Source of the DNA: an uncultured Christensenella sp.
GTDB lineage: Bacteria > Bacillota > Clostridia > Christensenellales > Pumilibacteraceae
NCBI GenBank assembly: GCA_910577995.1
Contig: CAJTND010000002.1
Span: forward strand, 64,514 to 128,513
Direction: 5' to 3'
DNA: 64,000 nucleotides
Positions 17,962-25,170 of this stretch are shown in pieces (the stretch's first letter is position 1; each line of letters opens with the position of its first letter). A model generated the notes under the pieces. It had not been told where the DNA came from and did not search any database. It saw nothing but the letters and a program-made list of their open reading frames with translations. The position numbers and the translations under genes are program-made.

Positions 17962-17998
17962 ACCGCCTGCGCAACGCGATGCGCGGGCGGTTTTTGTT
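17962..17998 (+). terminator. Rho-independent terminator after pulA
   Basis: An eleven-pair stem (17962-17972 with 17981-17991, one G-U), an 8-nt loop and the tail TTTTGTTTG. Confidence 0.88.
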
Positions 17999-18028
17999 TG
18001 CGCGGATATGCGAGTTTGCGGCATGCTC

Positions 18029-18057
18029 TTGACAACGCTTTTGCCGTACTGTATAAT
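18029..18057 (+). promoter_or_regulatory. Consensus promoter giving a leaderless tilS transcript
   Basis: TTGACA (18029-18034), 17 bp, TATAAT (18052-18057). Both hexamers are perfect. The first base of the GTG start lies 7 nt after the -10 box, at the expected transcription start. Confidence 0.88.
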
Positions 18058-18063
18058 ATTAGC

Positions 18064-19356
18064 GTGGACGAACTCGAAAAAAAAGTCGCGGACAAGCTCC
18101 GCGCTCATGCCGGCGAGCGCATCGCGATAGGTGTTTCGGGCGGGCGCGATTCGTCGTGTCTGTTGCGTGCCGTCGTCGCGTGCTGCGTAGTTCCGCTCGG
18201 AAATATCACAGTCGTCCACGTCAATCACGGACTGAGGAATGAGGCGGACGGCGACGAAGCTTTCGTCGTGCGCATGTGCAAGGAGCTGGACGTCGAATGC
18301 CGCACGTTCCGCATAGACGCGGCGGGCGAGGCGCGCGCAAAGGGCTTGACGGTGGAGCAGGCGGCGCGGGACTTGCGTTACGGTATATTTTACGGGCTGA
18401 TAAGGTCGCGCGAGGCGGACCGCATAATGACGGCGCACCACGCGCTCGACAATGCCGAGACCGTGCTCATGCACCTGTTCCGCGGCGCGGGACTCGGCGG
18501 AGTCCGCGCCATGGACGACAGACAGGTATTGCGCCCGTTTATCGATATCTATCCCGATGAGCTCGACGGTTACGCCTCGCGCAGCGGTATAGAATACGTC
18601 GACGACGCGACCAATTTCATCGACGACGCGGACAGGAATTTTATTCGGCTCAACGTATTGCCCGTGATAGAAAGTAGATACCGCGGCGCGATAAGAGCAG
18701 TAAACGCGTTCTCGCGCGAGTGCGCTACGGCGTACGACGTGCTCGACGGAGCCGTCGACCCATCACACATTACGTCCGACTGCGGCGCGGTCGTTATAGC
18801 GGACGCGGCGCTCGAAACGCCCGTTGCGGCTTATTACGTGCGGCGCGCGCTCGAGCGGTTCTCGCTCACCGACGTTACGCGCGAGCAGGTGGAAAACGTC
18901 GTCAGGCTTAGGGGCATGCGCACGGGCGCGGTCGCGGAGCTTGCCAACGGAGTAAAGGCGGCGCGCGAATACGGTCGCGTCGCGCTGTACGTTCCGCGCC
19001 CCGAATACCGCGGCGAAAAGCCGCTCGTTATCGGCAACAACTATATAGACGGTCTGACCGTGCGCGTCGAGCGCGGCACCGGCGACGCCCGCGCGCTTGT
19101 CGCGGACTACGGCAAGCTCGGCGGCGCGACGGTAAGATTCAGGCGCGACGGCGATACCTTCGTTCCGTTCGGCGGCGGACGGAAAAAGCTCAAGCAATAC
19201 TTTATAGACAAAAAGATACCGCGGCGGGTGCGCGACAGGATACCGCTCGTTTGCCGCGGATCGGAGGTGCTCGTCGCGGTCGGGGTGGAGATATCCGACA
19301 CGGTGAAGCTGACGGACGACACGACTGAGCGCGTCGTCATTTACAAAAGACAATAA
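18064..19356 (+). CDS. tilS: tRNA(Ile)-lysidine synthase
   Basis: 430 residues from GTG 18064; no other in-frame start fits the conserved N-terminus. The PP-loop reads GVSGGRDSS near residue 25, as needed for ATP-dependent adenylation of C34 in the CAU anticodon of tRNA-Ile2. MTAHHALDNAETVLMHLFRG and GGVRAM are TilS-typical. The C-terminal TilS domain (about 330-425) contains RRKLKQYFIDKKIP-like residues before a basic core. Transcription appears to begin at the GTG itself. Hpt follows 20 nt later, an arrangement shared with Bacillus. Confidence 0.94.
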   Translation: MDELEKKVADKLRAHAGERIAIGVSGGRDSSCLLRAVVACCVVPLGNITVVHVNHGLRNEADGDEAFVVRMCKELDVECRTFRIDAAGEARAKGLTVEQAARDLRYGIFYGLIRSREADRIMTAHHALDNAETVLMHLFRGAGLGGVRAMDDRQVLRPFIDIYPDELDGYASRSGIEYVDDATNFIDDADRNFIRLNVLPVIESRYRGAIRAVNAFSRECATAYDVLDGAVDPSHITSDCGAVVIADAALETPVAAYYVRRALERFSLTDVTREQVENVVRLRGMRTGAVAELANGVKAAREYGRVALYVPRPEYRGEKPLVIGNNYIDGLTVRVERGTGDARALVADYGKLGGATVRFRRDGDTFVPFGGGRKKLKQYFIDKKIPRRVRDRIPLVCRGSEVLVAVGVEISDTVKLTDDTTERVVIYKRQ

Positions 19357-19376
19357 CCTAAAAGGCGGTATACATA

Positions 19377-19880
19377 ATGGAACTCGGACAACAATTTCTC
19401 TCGGGCGAACAGATCCGCGCCCGCGCAAAGCAGCTCGCGGGCGAGATCGACGAATACTACAAGGACGCGACGCAGCCGCTCGTGTGCGTGTGCGTTCTGC
19501 GCGGCGCGGCGATATTCTATTGCGACGTTATCAAGCACATCAAGCGCGATATCCGTCTGGAATTTGTTTCGGTCAGGAGCTACGACGGCATGAAGGCTTG
19601 CGAGCCCGTGCTCATACAGGATACGGCTATCAAGGCGGGTTCTGACGTGCTCGTCATCGAGGATATAGTCGATACCGGTGCGACTGCCGCGCTTATGAAA
19701 AAGCGTTTCCTCTCGCAGGGCGCAAACTCCATGCGCATGTGCTCGATGGTCGCGCGAAAGCCGGGCGTCGCGGACTGGATAGGCTTCGTCATCGACACCG
19801 ATAAATTCTTCGTCGGGTACGGGCTTGACTATGATCAGCAGTACCGCAATATCGACGGCATTTACGAGATAAAGCCTTGA
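19377..19880 (+). CDS. hpt: Hypoxanthine phosphoribosyltransferase
   Basis: 167 residues with AAGGCGG ahead of the ATG. The PRPP-binding signature VLVIEDIVDTGATAALM (near residues 97-113) is clear, and CVLRGAAIFYCDV matches the purine PRT loop. FVGYGLDYDQQYRNI near the C-terminus is the usual HPRT ending. It salvages hypoxanthine/guanine to nucleotides. It overlaps the following TTG-started gene by 4 nt. Confidence 0.94.
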   Translation: MELGQQFLSGEQIRARAKQLAGEIDEYYKDATQPLVCVCVLRGAAIFYCDVIKHIKRDIRLEFVSVRSYDGMKACEPVLIQDTAIKAGSDVLVIEDIVDTGATAALMKKRFLSQGANSMRMCSMVARKPGVADWIGFVIDTDKFFVGYGLDYDQQYRNIDGIYEIKP

Positions 19881-20533
19881 CGCAAGCCCGGCTGAGATCG
19901 GGCGAGGCGATAGAACCGCTCGACGACGTTCATTCCGTCATACAGAGCGCGGACGGTTACCGCTTCGGCTCGGACGCGGTCGCGCTCGCTAAGTTCGCGT
20001 GCGGATATATAGCTGACGGCGCGCGGGTGTTCGACCTGTGCTCGGGTTGCGGCGTAGTCGGACTTATCGTCGGGATAGAAAAGCACGCGCGCATAGTCGG
20101 CGCGGAGCTCGACGCGGATCTTTGCGATATGAGCAACCGTTCGGCGGCGATGAACGGTCTGGATGCGGTATTCCTTAACGCCGACGTGCGGATAGGCGGC
20201 GGCGTATTCGAGCGCGGCGCGTTCGATGCGGTCGTGTGCAATCCGCCGTTCTACAAAGCGGAGAGCAAGCCGCGGCGCGTCGCTCCGACAGCCAACAGCG
20301 AGCTGACGGTGACGTTCCGCGACGTCGTCATGCGGACGGCGGAGCTATTGAAGGACGGCGGGGAATTTTGCTTCGTCCATACAGCGGCGCGGCTCGACGA
20401 GCTGCTCGCGGAGTGTAACGCGCATAGGCTCGCGCCCAAAAATATCACTGTAAATCCCAACGGCAAGACTTTTCTCTGCCGCGCGGTCAAGGGCGGCAGG
20501 CAGGGGCTTACCGTCGAAGTAAAGGAGTTTTGA
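19877..20533 (+). CDS. Class I SAM methyltransferase, TrmN6/YabB-like (tRNA adenine-N6)
   Basis: 218 residues, TTG start at 19877 overlapping the hpt stop. The SAM-binding FDLCSGCGVVGLI (near residue 51) and the catalytic CNPPFYK (near residue 118) define an amino-methyltransferase acting on an exocyclic N, as in YfiC/TrmN6. The N-terminal YRFGSDAVALAKF block is the family hallmark. The substrate is probably tRNA1(Val) A37, inferred from the family. It sits directly upstream of rsmI, as yabB does near yabC in Bacillus. Confidence 0.85.
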   Translation: MTQARLRSGEAIEPLDDVHSVIQSADGYRFGSDAVALAKFACGYIADGARVFDLCSGCGVVGLIVGIEKHARIVGAELDADLCDMSNRSAAMNGLDAVFLNADVRIGGGVFERGAFDAVVCNPPFYKAESKPRRVAPTANSELTVTFRDVVMRTAELLKDGGEFCFVHTAARLDELLAECNAHRLAPKNITVNPNGKTFLCRAVKGGRQGLTVEVKEF

Positions 20534-21357
20534 TGCTGTATATCGTTGCAACGCCGATAGGCAATCTCGACGAGATAACGCTTCGCGCGCTCGACGTGTT
20601 GAAGTCGGTCGATCTCATAGCCGCGGAGGATACGCGGCATACGGCGCTGCTGCTGAGCAAGTACGGCATAACGACCAAGACCGTCGCTTATCACAAGTTC
20701 AACGAGCGCGCGTCCGTCGACGGGCTTATTGCCAAGCTTAGATCGGGCGCGGATATCGCGGTCGTGTCGGACGCGGGCATGCCTACGGTGTCCGATCCCG
20801 GGCACGTGCTTATCGATTCGGCGATAGAAAACGACGTGCCGTTCACCGTGGTGAGCGGCGCGTGCGCGGCGGTGGATGCGCTCGTGCTTTCGGGGCTCGA
20901 TACGCGCGCGTTTTGCGTGCTCGGGTTTCTGCCCGAAAAGAATATCGACAGGACGCGATTCGTCGAGCCGTACAAAAAACTCCCGTCGACGCTCGTTTTT
21001 TACAGCTCTGTGCACAATATCAAGTCCGATCTCGAGTTTTTTTATAAGACGTTCGGCGTGCGGCGGTGCGCGGTGTGCCGCGAAATGACCAAGCTTTACG
21101 AAACCGTTACTCGCGGCACGCTCGGCAGTATGCCGGAGATAACCGAAAAGGGCGAGTTCGCCGTCGTTATCGAGGGCGCGAGCACGGAATGCGAGCTCAA
21201 CACGCTGTCCGTAGAAGAGCACCTTCGGCATTACATCGACGGCGGCATGGACGAGCGCGACGCGGTCAAAAGGACAGCCGCCGACAGGCACGTTTGCAAA
21301 AACGAGGTCTATAAGATCGCCGTCGCACTGAAAAACGGCGGAAAATCGCCGCATTAG
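20533..21357 (+). CDS. rsmI: 16S rRNA (cytidine-1402-2'-O)-methyltransferase
   Basis: 274 residues. AAAGGAG (20521-20527) is 5 nt before ATG 20533, which overlaps the previous stop (TGATG). The tetrapyrrole-methylase fold is shown by LYIVATPIGNLDEITLRAL, AAEDTRHTALLLSKYGI, VVSDAGMPTVSDPG and the PFTVVSGACAAVDAL motif. It methylates the 2'-OH of C1402 in the ribosomal P site. It is the last gene of the tilS-hpt-methyltransferase-rsmI operon. Confidence 0.95.
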   Translation: MLYIVATPIGNLDEITLRALDVLKSVDLIAAEDTRHTALLLSKYGITTKTVAYHKFNERASVDGLIAKLRSGADIAVVSDAGMPTVSDPGHVLIDSAIENDVPFTVVSGACAAVDALVLSGLDTRAFCVLGFLPEKNIDRTRFVEPYKKLPSTLVFYSSVHNIKSDLEFFYKTFGVRRCAVCREMTKLYETVTRGTLGSMPEITEKGEFAVVIEGASTECELNTLSVEEHLRHYIDGGMDERDAVKRTAADRHVCKNEVYKIAVALKNGGKSPH

Positions 21358-21358
21358 C

Positions 21359-21387
21359 TTGATTTAATCGGCGGAATACTGTATAAT
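21359..21387 (+). promoter_or_regulatory. dnaA promoter, very short leader
   Basis: TTGATT (21359-21364), 17 bp, TATAAT (21382-21387). The ATG is 12 nt further on, giving a leader of about 6 nt with no Shine-Dalgarno. Confidence 0.8.
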
Positions 21388-21399
21388 CACATCAGACAT

Positions 21400-22758
21400 A
21401 TGAAAGACAAAGACACAGTTTGGCAGGAAATGCGCGATATGCTCGAGGTCGAGATAAACTCGCTCGGCTTCGATATATGGATAGCGCCGCTTCGACCCGT
21501 TGAGATCGACGGCGACGTTTTGGTGCTCAATTCGCCGTCGGCTAAGTCCAAGACCGAGGTCGCCGCAAAGTATATGCCGCTGTTGCGCCGCGCTTTGCGC
21601 GAGGTGGAGGGCGCGCCGTCCGATGTTACGCTCGTATCGGAGGAGGACGGCGATCCGCCGCCGCACGGCGTAAACATAGAAGTGGCGGCGGCACGTGCGG
21701 AGGAAGCTCCGCCGAGGATATTCGAGCCGAGCTCGCTCAATCCCAAATACAATTTCGAGAATTTCGTCGTCGGCGGCTGCAACCGTTTGGCGCACGCCGC
21801 GGCGCAGGCTGTGGCGGAAGATCCGGGCAAGGTATATAATCCGCTGTTCATATACGGCGGCGTCGGGCTCGGCAAGACGCATATCATGCACGCGATAGGC
21901 AACGCGGTCAAACTGTCCGCGTCCAATCTGAAAATACTGTACGTTTCGTCGGAAACCTTCCTCAACGAGTTTATCGAGTCGATATGCGCGCCGAAAGCGG
22001 GCAATCAAGGCTCTTTCCGCGACAAGTACAGGAGCGTCGATCTTTTGATGATAGACGACGTTCAGTTCATCAGTAAAAAGCCGGGTACGCAGGAGGAGAT
22101 ATTCCACACCTTCGAGGCGTTGCAGAGCGCGGGCAAGCAAATGGTGTTCGCGTCCGACCGTCCGCCGCAGGATATACCCGACCTTGACAGCCGCGTGCGT
22201 TCGCGGTTCGCGTCAAGTCTCGTCGTAGACATTCAGCCGCCCGATCTCGAAACGCGTATCGCGATACTTCAAAAGAAGTCGCAGAGCGCAAAGGTCAATA
22301 TTCAATATAACCTTCTCGAATACATAGCGGAAAGAGTGTCGAGCAATATCCGCGAGATGGAGGGCGTGCTGACCAAGGTCATGTTCCTCGCCAAGCTCAA
22401 CGAGCGCAAGGTCGACCTCGATATCTGTCAGGAGGCGCTAAACGATTACCGCGTCCAGGAATGCGACGAGATAACCGCCGACGAGATAATCAACTGCACG
22501 TGCCGTTACTTCAATGTGCAAAAGGCGGACGTCGTCGGCAAGAAGAAGAACAAAGAGATAGTCGAGCCGCGCCAAATAGCCATGTATCTTATCAACGAGC
22601 TGATGACGCTGCCGCTCGACAAGATAGGCGAGTGCTTTGGCGGCAAGGAGCACACGACGGTGATACACGCGCGCGACAAGGTGTCCGCTCTCATCGTGTC
22701 CGACCAGCGCATAAAGACGGCGGTGGGCGATATAAAGGCGATGGTATTGAGAAAGTGA
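21400..22758 (+). CDS. dnaA: Chromosomal replication initiator protein DnaA
   Basis: 452 residues. Domain I (about 1-75) begins WQEMRDMLEVEI. Domain III has Walker A GGVGLGKTH (near residue 152), Walker B LLMIDDVQF, sensor FASDRPP and the arginine-finger region SRFASSLV. Domain IV has EPRQIAMYLI and GGKEHTTVIHA, the DnaA-box recognition helix (usually GGRDHTTV). DnaA unwinds oriC with ATP. Unusually, dnaN does not follow and no DnaA-box cluster is seen around the gene. No ribosome site precedes the ATG. Confidence 0.96.
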   Translation: MKDKDTVWQEMRDMLEVEINSLGFDIWIAPLRPVEIDGDVLVLNSPSAKSKTEVAAKYMPLLRRALREVEGAPSDVTLVSEEDGDPPPHGVNIEVAAARAEEAPPRIFEPSSLNPKYNFENFVVGGCNRLAHAAAQAVAEDPGKVYNPLFIYGGVGLGKTHIMHAIGNAVKLSASNLKILYVSSETFLNEFIESICAPKAGNQGSFRDKYRSVDLLMIDDVQFISKKPGTQEEIFHTFEALQSAGKQMVFASDRPPQDIPDLDSRVRSRFASSLVVDIQPPDLETRIAILQKKSQSAKVNIQYNLLEYIAERVSSNIREMEGVLTKVMFLAKLNERKVDLDICQEALNDYRVQECDEITADEIINCTCRYFNVQKADVVGKKKNKEIVEPRQIAMYLINELMTLPLDKIGECFGGKEHTTVIHARDKVSALIVSDQRIKTAVGDIKAMVLRK

Positions 22759-22803
22759 CGGACGCATTCGCGCGGCGCTCGTCAGTCGGTCGCGCGCAAG
22801 CGT

Positions 22804-22832
22804 TTGACATTATACGGCATTTGGTGTACAAT
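22804..22832 (+). promoter_or_regulatory. Promoter giving a leaderless DUF1934 transcript
   Basis: TTGACA (22804-22809), 17 bp, TACAAT (22827-22832). The ATG at 22839 begins 7 nt after the -10 box. Confidence 0.85.
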
Positions 22833-22838
22833 TAAAGC

Positions 22839-23231
22839 ATGGATACGGATAAATACCGAAGTACAAGCGTTCCGATAGACGTTACCGTCACATCGGACAG
22901 AGAAACTGTCGCAAGCCGCGGCGAATACACGCCCGCAGGCGACGGCTTTGTATTGACCTTTTCCATAGGCGACGGAAAGTATGAGATAACGCACGGCGAG
23001 TCCGACACCGTTCTTTCGGTTGGCGGGCTTTTGTCGTACATGATATCGTTTGCGGCGGCGGGCGCGGTCACAGTGGCTTCGCTGTTCGGCGATATGACGC
23101 TCGAAGTCGAGCCGATCTCGCGCAGGGTGGAGAAAACCGGCGATACGATAGTCGTTTCGCTTTGCTATGCGCTTACGATAGGCGGAACGAGGACGGAACG
23201 CGACGTCACCGTGACGGCGCGGGCTATATAA
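22839..23231 (+). CDS. DUF1934 (YwiB-like) small beta-barrel protein
   Basis: 130 residues with a lipocalin-like pattern of alternating strands. The motif ITHGESDTVLSVGG and the C-terminal VSLCYALTIGGTRTERDVTV match the DUF1934/YwiB family. The biochemical role of this family is not established. It is soluble, without signal peptide. The start codon coincides with the predicted transcription start. The MBL-hydrolase gene follows 11 nt later and is likely co-transcribed. Confidence 0.78.
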   Translation: MDTDKYRSTSVPIDVTVTSDRETVASRGEYTPAGDGFVLTFSIGDGKYEITHGESDTVLSVGGLLSYMISFAAAGAVTVASLFGDMTLEVEPISRRVEKTGDTIVVSLCYALTIGGTRTERDVTVTARAI

Positions 23232-23242
23232 ACGGAGATATC

Positions 23243-23896
23243 ATGAAGATCAAGTGGTTGGGACATTCATCGTTTTTGATGACCGAGAGCACGGGCATAA
23301 AAGTGCTCACAGATCCGTACGATCCAGAAATGGTCGGTTACGGCTTCGAGCCCGTCGAGACCGACGTCGTTACCGTGTCGCACGGGCACGCCGACCATAA
23401 CTATACGGACGGCGTCAAAAAGTCCGAGCTCGTGCTCGATGCGCCCGGCAAGTACGAATACAACGGCATACACATCACGGGCGTGCCGTCGTTCCACGAC
23501 GACTGCGAGGGCGGCAAGCGCGGCAAGAACGTTATCTACAAGTTCCGCATGGACGGCGTGAACGTCTGTCACATGGGCGATATCGGCGAGCCGTGCAGTC
23601 CCGAGCTGATCGAGCGGCTGTTGCCCGTCGACGTTTTGATGATACCAGTTGGCGGCACGTACACGGTAGACGCGGACGCCGCCAAAGAATACGTCGACAG
23701 GCTGATGCCCGGCATCGTCATACCCATGCACTATAAGATAAAACATTGCGAGCTCGATATAGACAAAGTCGATCCGTTCGCCGCGCTGTTCGACGGCGAA
23801 ACGGTGACGGAGGACGTGACCGAGCTCGAGCTCGACCGCAACGACTTTGACGACAGCGAAACGCGTGTCGTCGTATTCGAGCGGCAAAAGGCGTAA
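23243..23896 (+). CDS. MBL-fold metal-dependent hydrolase (UlaG-like)
   Basis: 217 residues; ACGGAGA precedes ATG 23243. Metallo-beta-lactamase fold landmarks are IKWLGHSSFLM at the N-terminus, the metal-binding SHGHADHN (near residue 50), HMGDIGEP (near 113) and PMHYKIK (near 165). These place it with UlaG-type/Lactamase_B_3 hydrolases. The physiological substrate is unknown. It is downstream of the DUF1934 gene in the same transcript. Confidence 0.88.
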   Translation: MKIKWLGHSSFLMTESTGIKVLTDPYDPEMVGYGFEPVETDVVTVSHGHADHNYTDGVKKSELVLDAPGKYEYNGIHITGVPSFHDDCEGGKRGKNVIYKFRMDGVNVCHMGDIGEPCSPELIERLLPVDVLMIPVGGTYTVDADAAKEYVDRLMPGIVIPMHYKIKHCELDIDKVDPFAALFDGETVTEDVTELELDRNDFDDSETRVVVFERQKA

Positions 23897-23935
23897 AAAT
23901 TCGATCGTGGCGATGCGAAAAAGGCGCTAAAACGC

Positions 23936-23964
23936 TTGTCAAAAGCATGCCGCCGTGTTATAAT
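23936..23964 (+). promoter_or_regulatory. Promoter of rpsF-ssb-rpsR
   Basis: TTGTCA (23936-23941), 17 bp, TATAAT (23959-23964). A structured leader of about 85 nt follows. Confidence 0.85.
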
Positions 23965-23969
23965 GTTTA

Positions 23970-24043
23970 TCGGTCGCAATATGCGGCTATAAGACGCGGC
24001 ACGAGCCGCTCATCCTTACCCGCGGAAAGCGGGTCAAAGACCG
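23970..24043 (+). promoter_or_regulatory. Putative S6:S18 ribosomal-protein leader of rpsF
   Basis: CGGTC near the 5' end (23971-23974 region) can pair with GACCG (24039-24043) just before the Shine-Dalgarno. This closes a domain that contains a hairpin, ACCCGC/GCGGGT (24018-24034). In many bacteria the rpsF leader binds the S6:S18 complex and represses the operon. The similarity here is structural only and was judged by eye. Confidence 0.45.
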
Positions 24044-24055
24044 TAAGGAGGTTTT

Positions 24056-24346
24056 ATGAATAACTACGAGGTTCTGTACATCTTGTCGGACAAGCAGGAA
24101 GCCGAGGCGCGCACCGCGCTCATCGAGCGCTTCAAGTCGCTGTTCGTCGCCAACGGCGAAGTCGCCGTCGACGAGTGGGGCTCGCGCAAGCTCGCTTATC
24201 CGATCCAAACCAAGATCTCGGGCAAGCATGCGACGGGTTATTACGTGCTGATGAAGTTCACGGCAGCGCCCGACGCGCCCGCAGAGCTCGAACGTCAGAT
24301 GCGTATCAGCGACGACGTTCTGCGCTTCATGATCGAGAGGGTATAA
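24056..24346 (+). CDS. rpsF: 30S ribosomal protein S6
   Basis: 96 residues after a strong AAGGAGG. NNYEVLYILS at the start, EWGSRKLAYPI (typically WGKRKLAYPI) and GYYVLMKF are diagnostic. S6 binds 16S rRNA together with S18. It is the first gene of rpsF-ssb-rpsR, with ssb starting 2 nt after its stop codon. Confidence 0.96.
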   Translation: MNNYEVLYILSDKQEAEARTALIERFKSLFVANGEVAVDEWGSRKLAYPIQTKISGKHATGYYVLMKFTAAPDAPAELERQMRISDDVLRFMIERV

Positions 24347-24348
24347 CA

Positions 24349-24771
24349 ATGAACAAGATAATACTTATCGGCAACCTCACGCGCGACCCCGAGTCCAATA
24401 CCACGCAGGGCGGCGTCAACTTTACGAGGTTCACCATCGCCGTCAACCGTCGGTTCACCAATGCCAACGGTGAGCGCGTTGCCGATTATTTCGACGTTAT
24501 CTGCTGGCGCGAGCTTGCCGACCGTTGCGCGAAGTACCTGTTCAAGGGCAGCAAGGTCGGAGTAGGCGGGTCGGTCCAGCGTCGTCAGTACGAGGACAGG
24601 GACGGCATCAAGCGCACGTCGTTCGACGTCGTAGCCGACGAAGTCGAGTTCCTCACGCCCAAACAGAACATGCCCGGCAGAGAGCCGAGCGGCGGCGGGT
24701 ACATGCCCGAAGAACCGCAAAACACCATCTCGGAAATGCAGCCCGTCGATAACGACGACCTGCCGTTCTGA
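24349..24771 (+). CDS. ssb: Single-stranded DNA-binding protein
   Basis: 140 residues. The OB-fold begins MNKIILIGNLTRDPE and includes FTIAVNRRF and DYFDVICWRELAD. The acidic C-terminal tail ends DDLPF, the docking peptide for replication and repair partners. It binds ssDNA as a tetramer. It lies between rpsF and rpsR, as is general in Firmicutes, and the GAGGG ribosome site overlaps the end of rpsF. Confidence 0.96.
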   Translation: MNKIILIGNLTRDPESNTTQGGVNFTRFTIAVNRRFTNANGERVADYFDVICWRELADRCAKYLFKGSKVGVGGSVQRRQYEDRDGIKRTSFDVVADEVEFLTPKQNMPGREPSGGGYMPEEPQNTISEMQPVDNDDLPF

Positions 24772-24794
24772 CAACCAAACAAGGAGTTACCGTT

Positions 24795-25067
24795 ATGGAC
24801 AAGAATAGAAACAGAAAGCCGAACGACGGCGACGACAAGGTCCGCCGCACCCGCCGCCCCGCCAAAAAGCGCGTTTGCGAGTTTTGCCAGGGACATATCG
24901 AACGCGTAGACTACAAAGACGCCGAGCGTCTTAAAAAGTACATTGCGGAAAACGGCAAAATACTTCCGCGCCGTGCGACCGGGCTTTGCGCCGAGCACCA
25001 GCGCGACGTAACGACCGCCGTCAAACGCGCGCGTATCATGGCTCTTCTCCCGTTCCGCGGCGAGTAA
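24795..25067 (+). CDS. rpsR: 30S ribosomal protein S18
   Basis: 90 residues, preceded by AAGGAG. The core KRVCEFCQGHIERVDYKDAE, ILPRRATGLCAEHQR and the ending MALLPFRGE are typical. The N-terminal ~20 residues are basic and polar. The CxxC near residue 29 is the zinc-type (C+) version. It forms a complex with S6 on the 30S platform. Confidence 0.96.
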   Translation: MDKNRNRKPNDGDDKVRRTRRPAKKRVCEFCQGHIERVDYKDAERLKKYIAENGKILPRRATGLCAEHQRDVTTAVKRARIMALLPFRGE

Positions 25068-25093
25068 AGAGTTTTAAGCACAGGCTTTTTATA

Positions 25094-25117
25094 AACGGGC
25101 AGTATTTGCCCGTTTTT
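25094..25117 (+). terminator. Terminator of the rpsF operon
   Basis: AACGGGCA (25094-25101) pairs with TGCCCGTT (25107-25114), then TTT. The loop is 5 nt. Confidence 0.9.
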
Positions 25118-25170
25118 ACGTTGTGTCGGCACGCGCGGCGCGCCCGACAAATAATATAAGGAATGCTTCA

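Noticed and set aside
15414..18095. Long minus-strand open frame opposite pulA
   Set aside because: Mirror frame of a GC-rich coding region. No domain is recognisable and it would span the pulA terminator and the tilS promoter.
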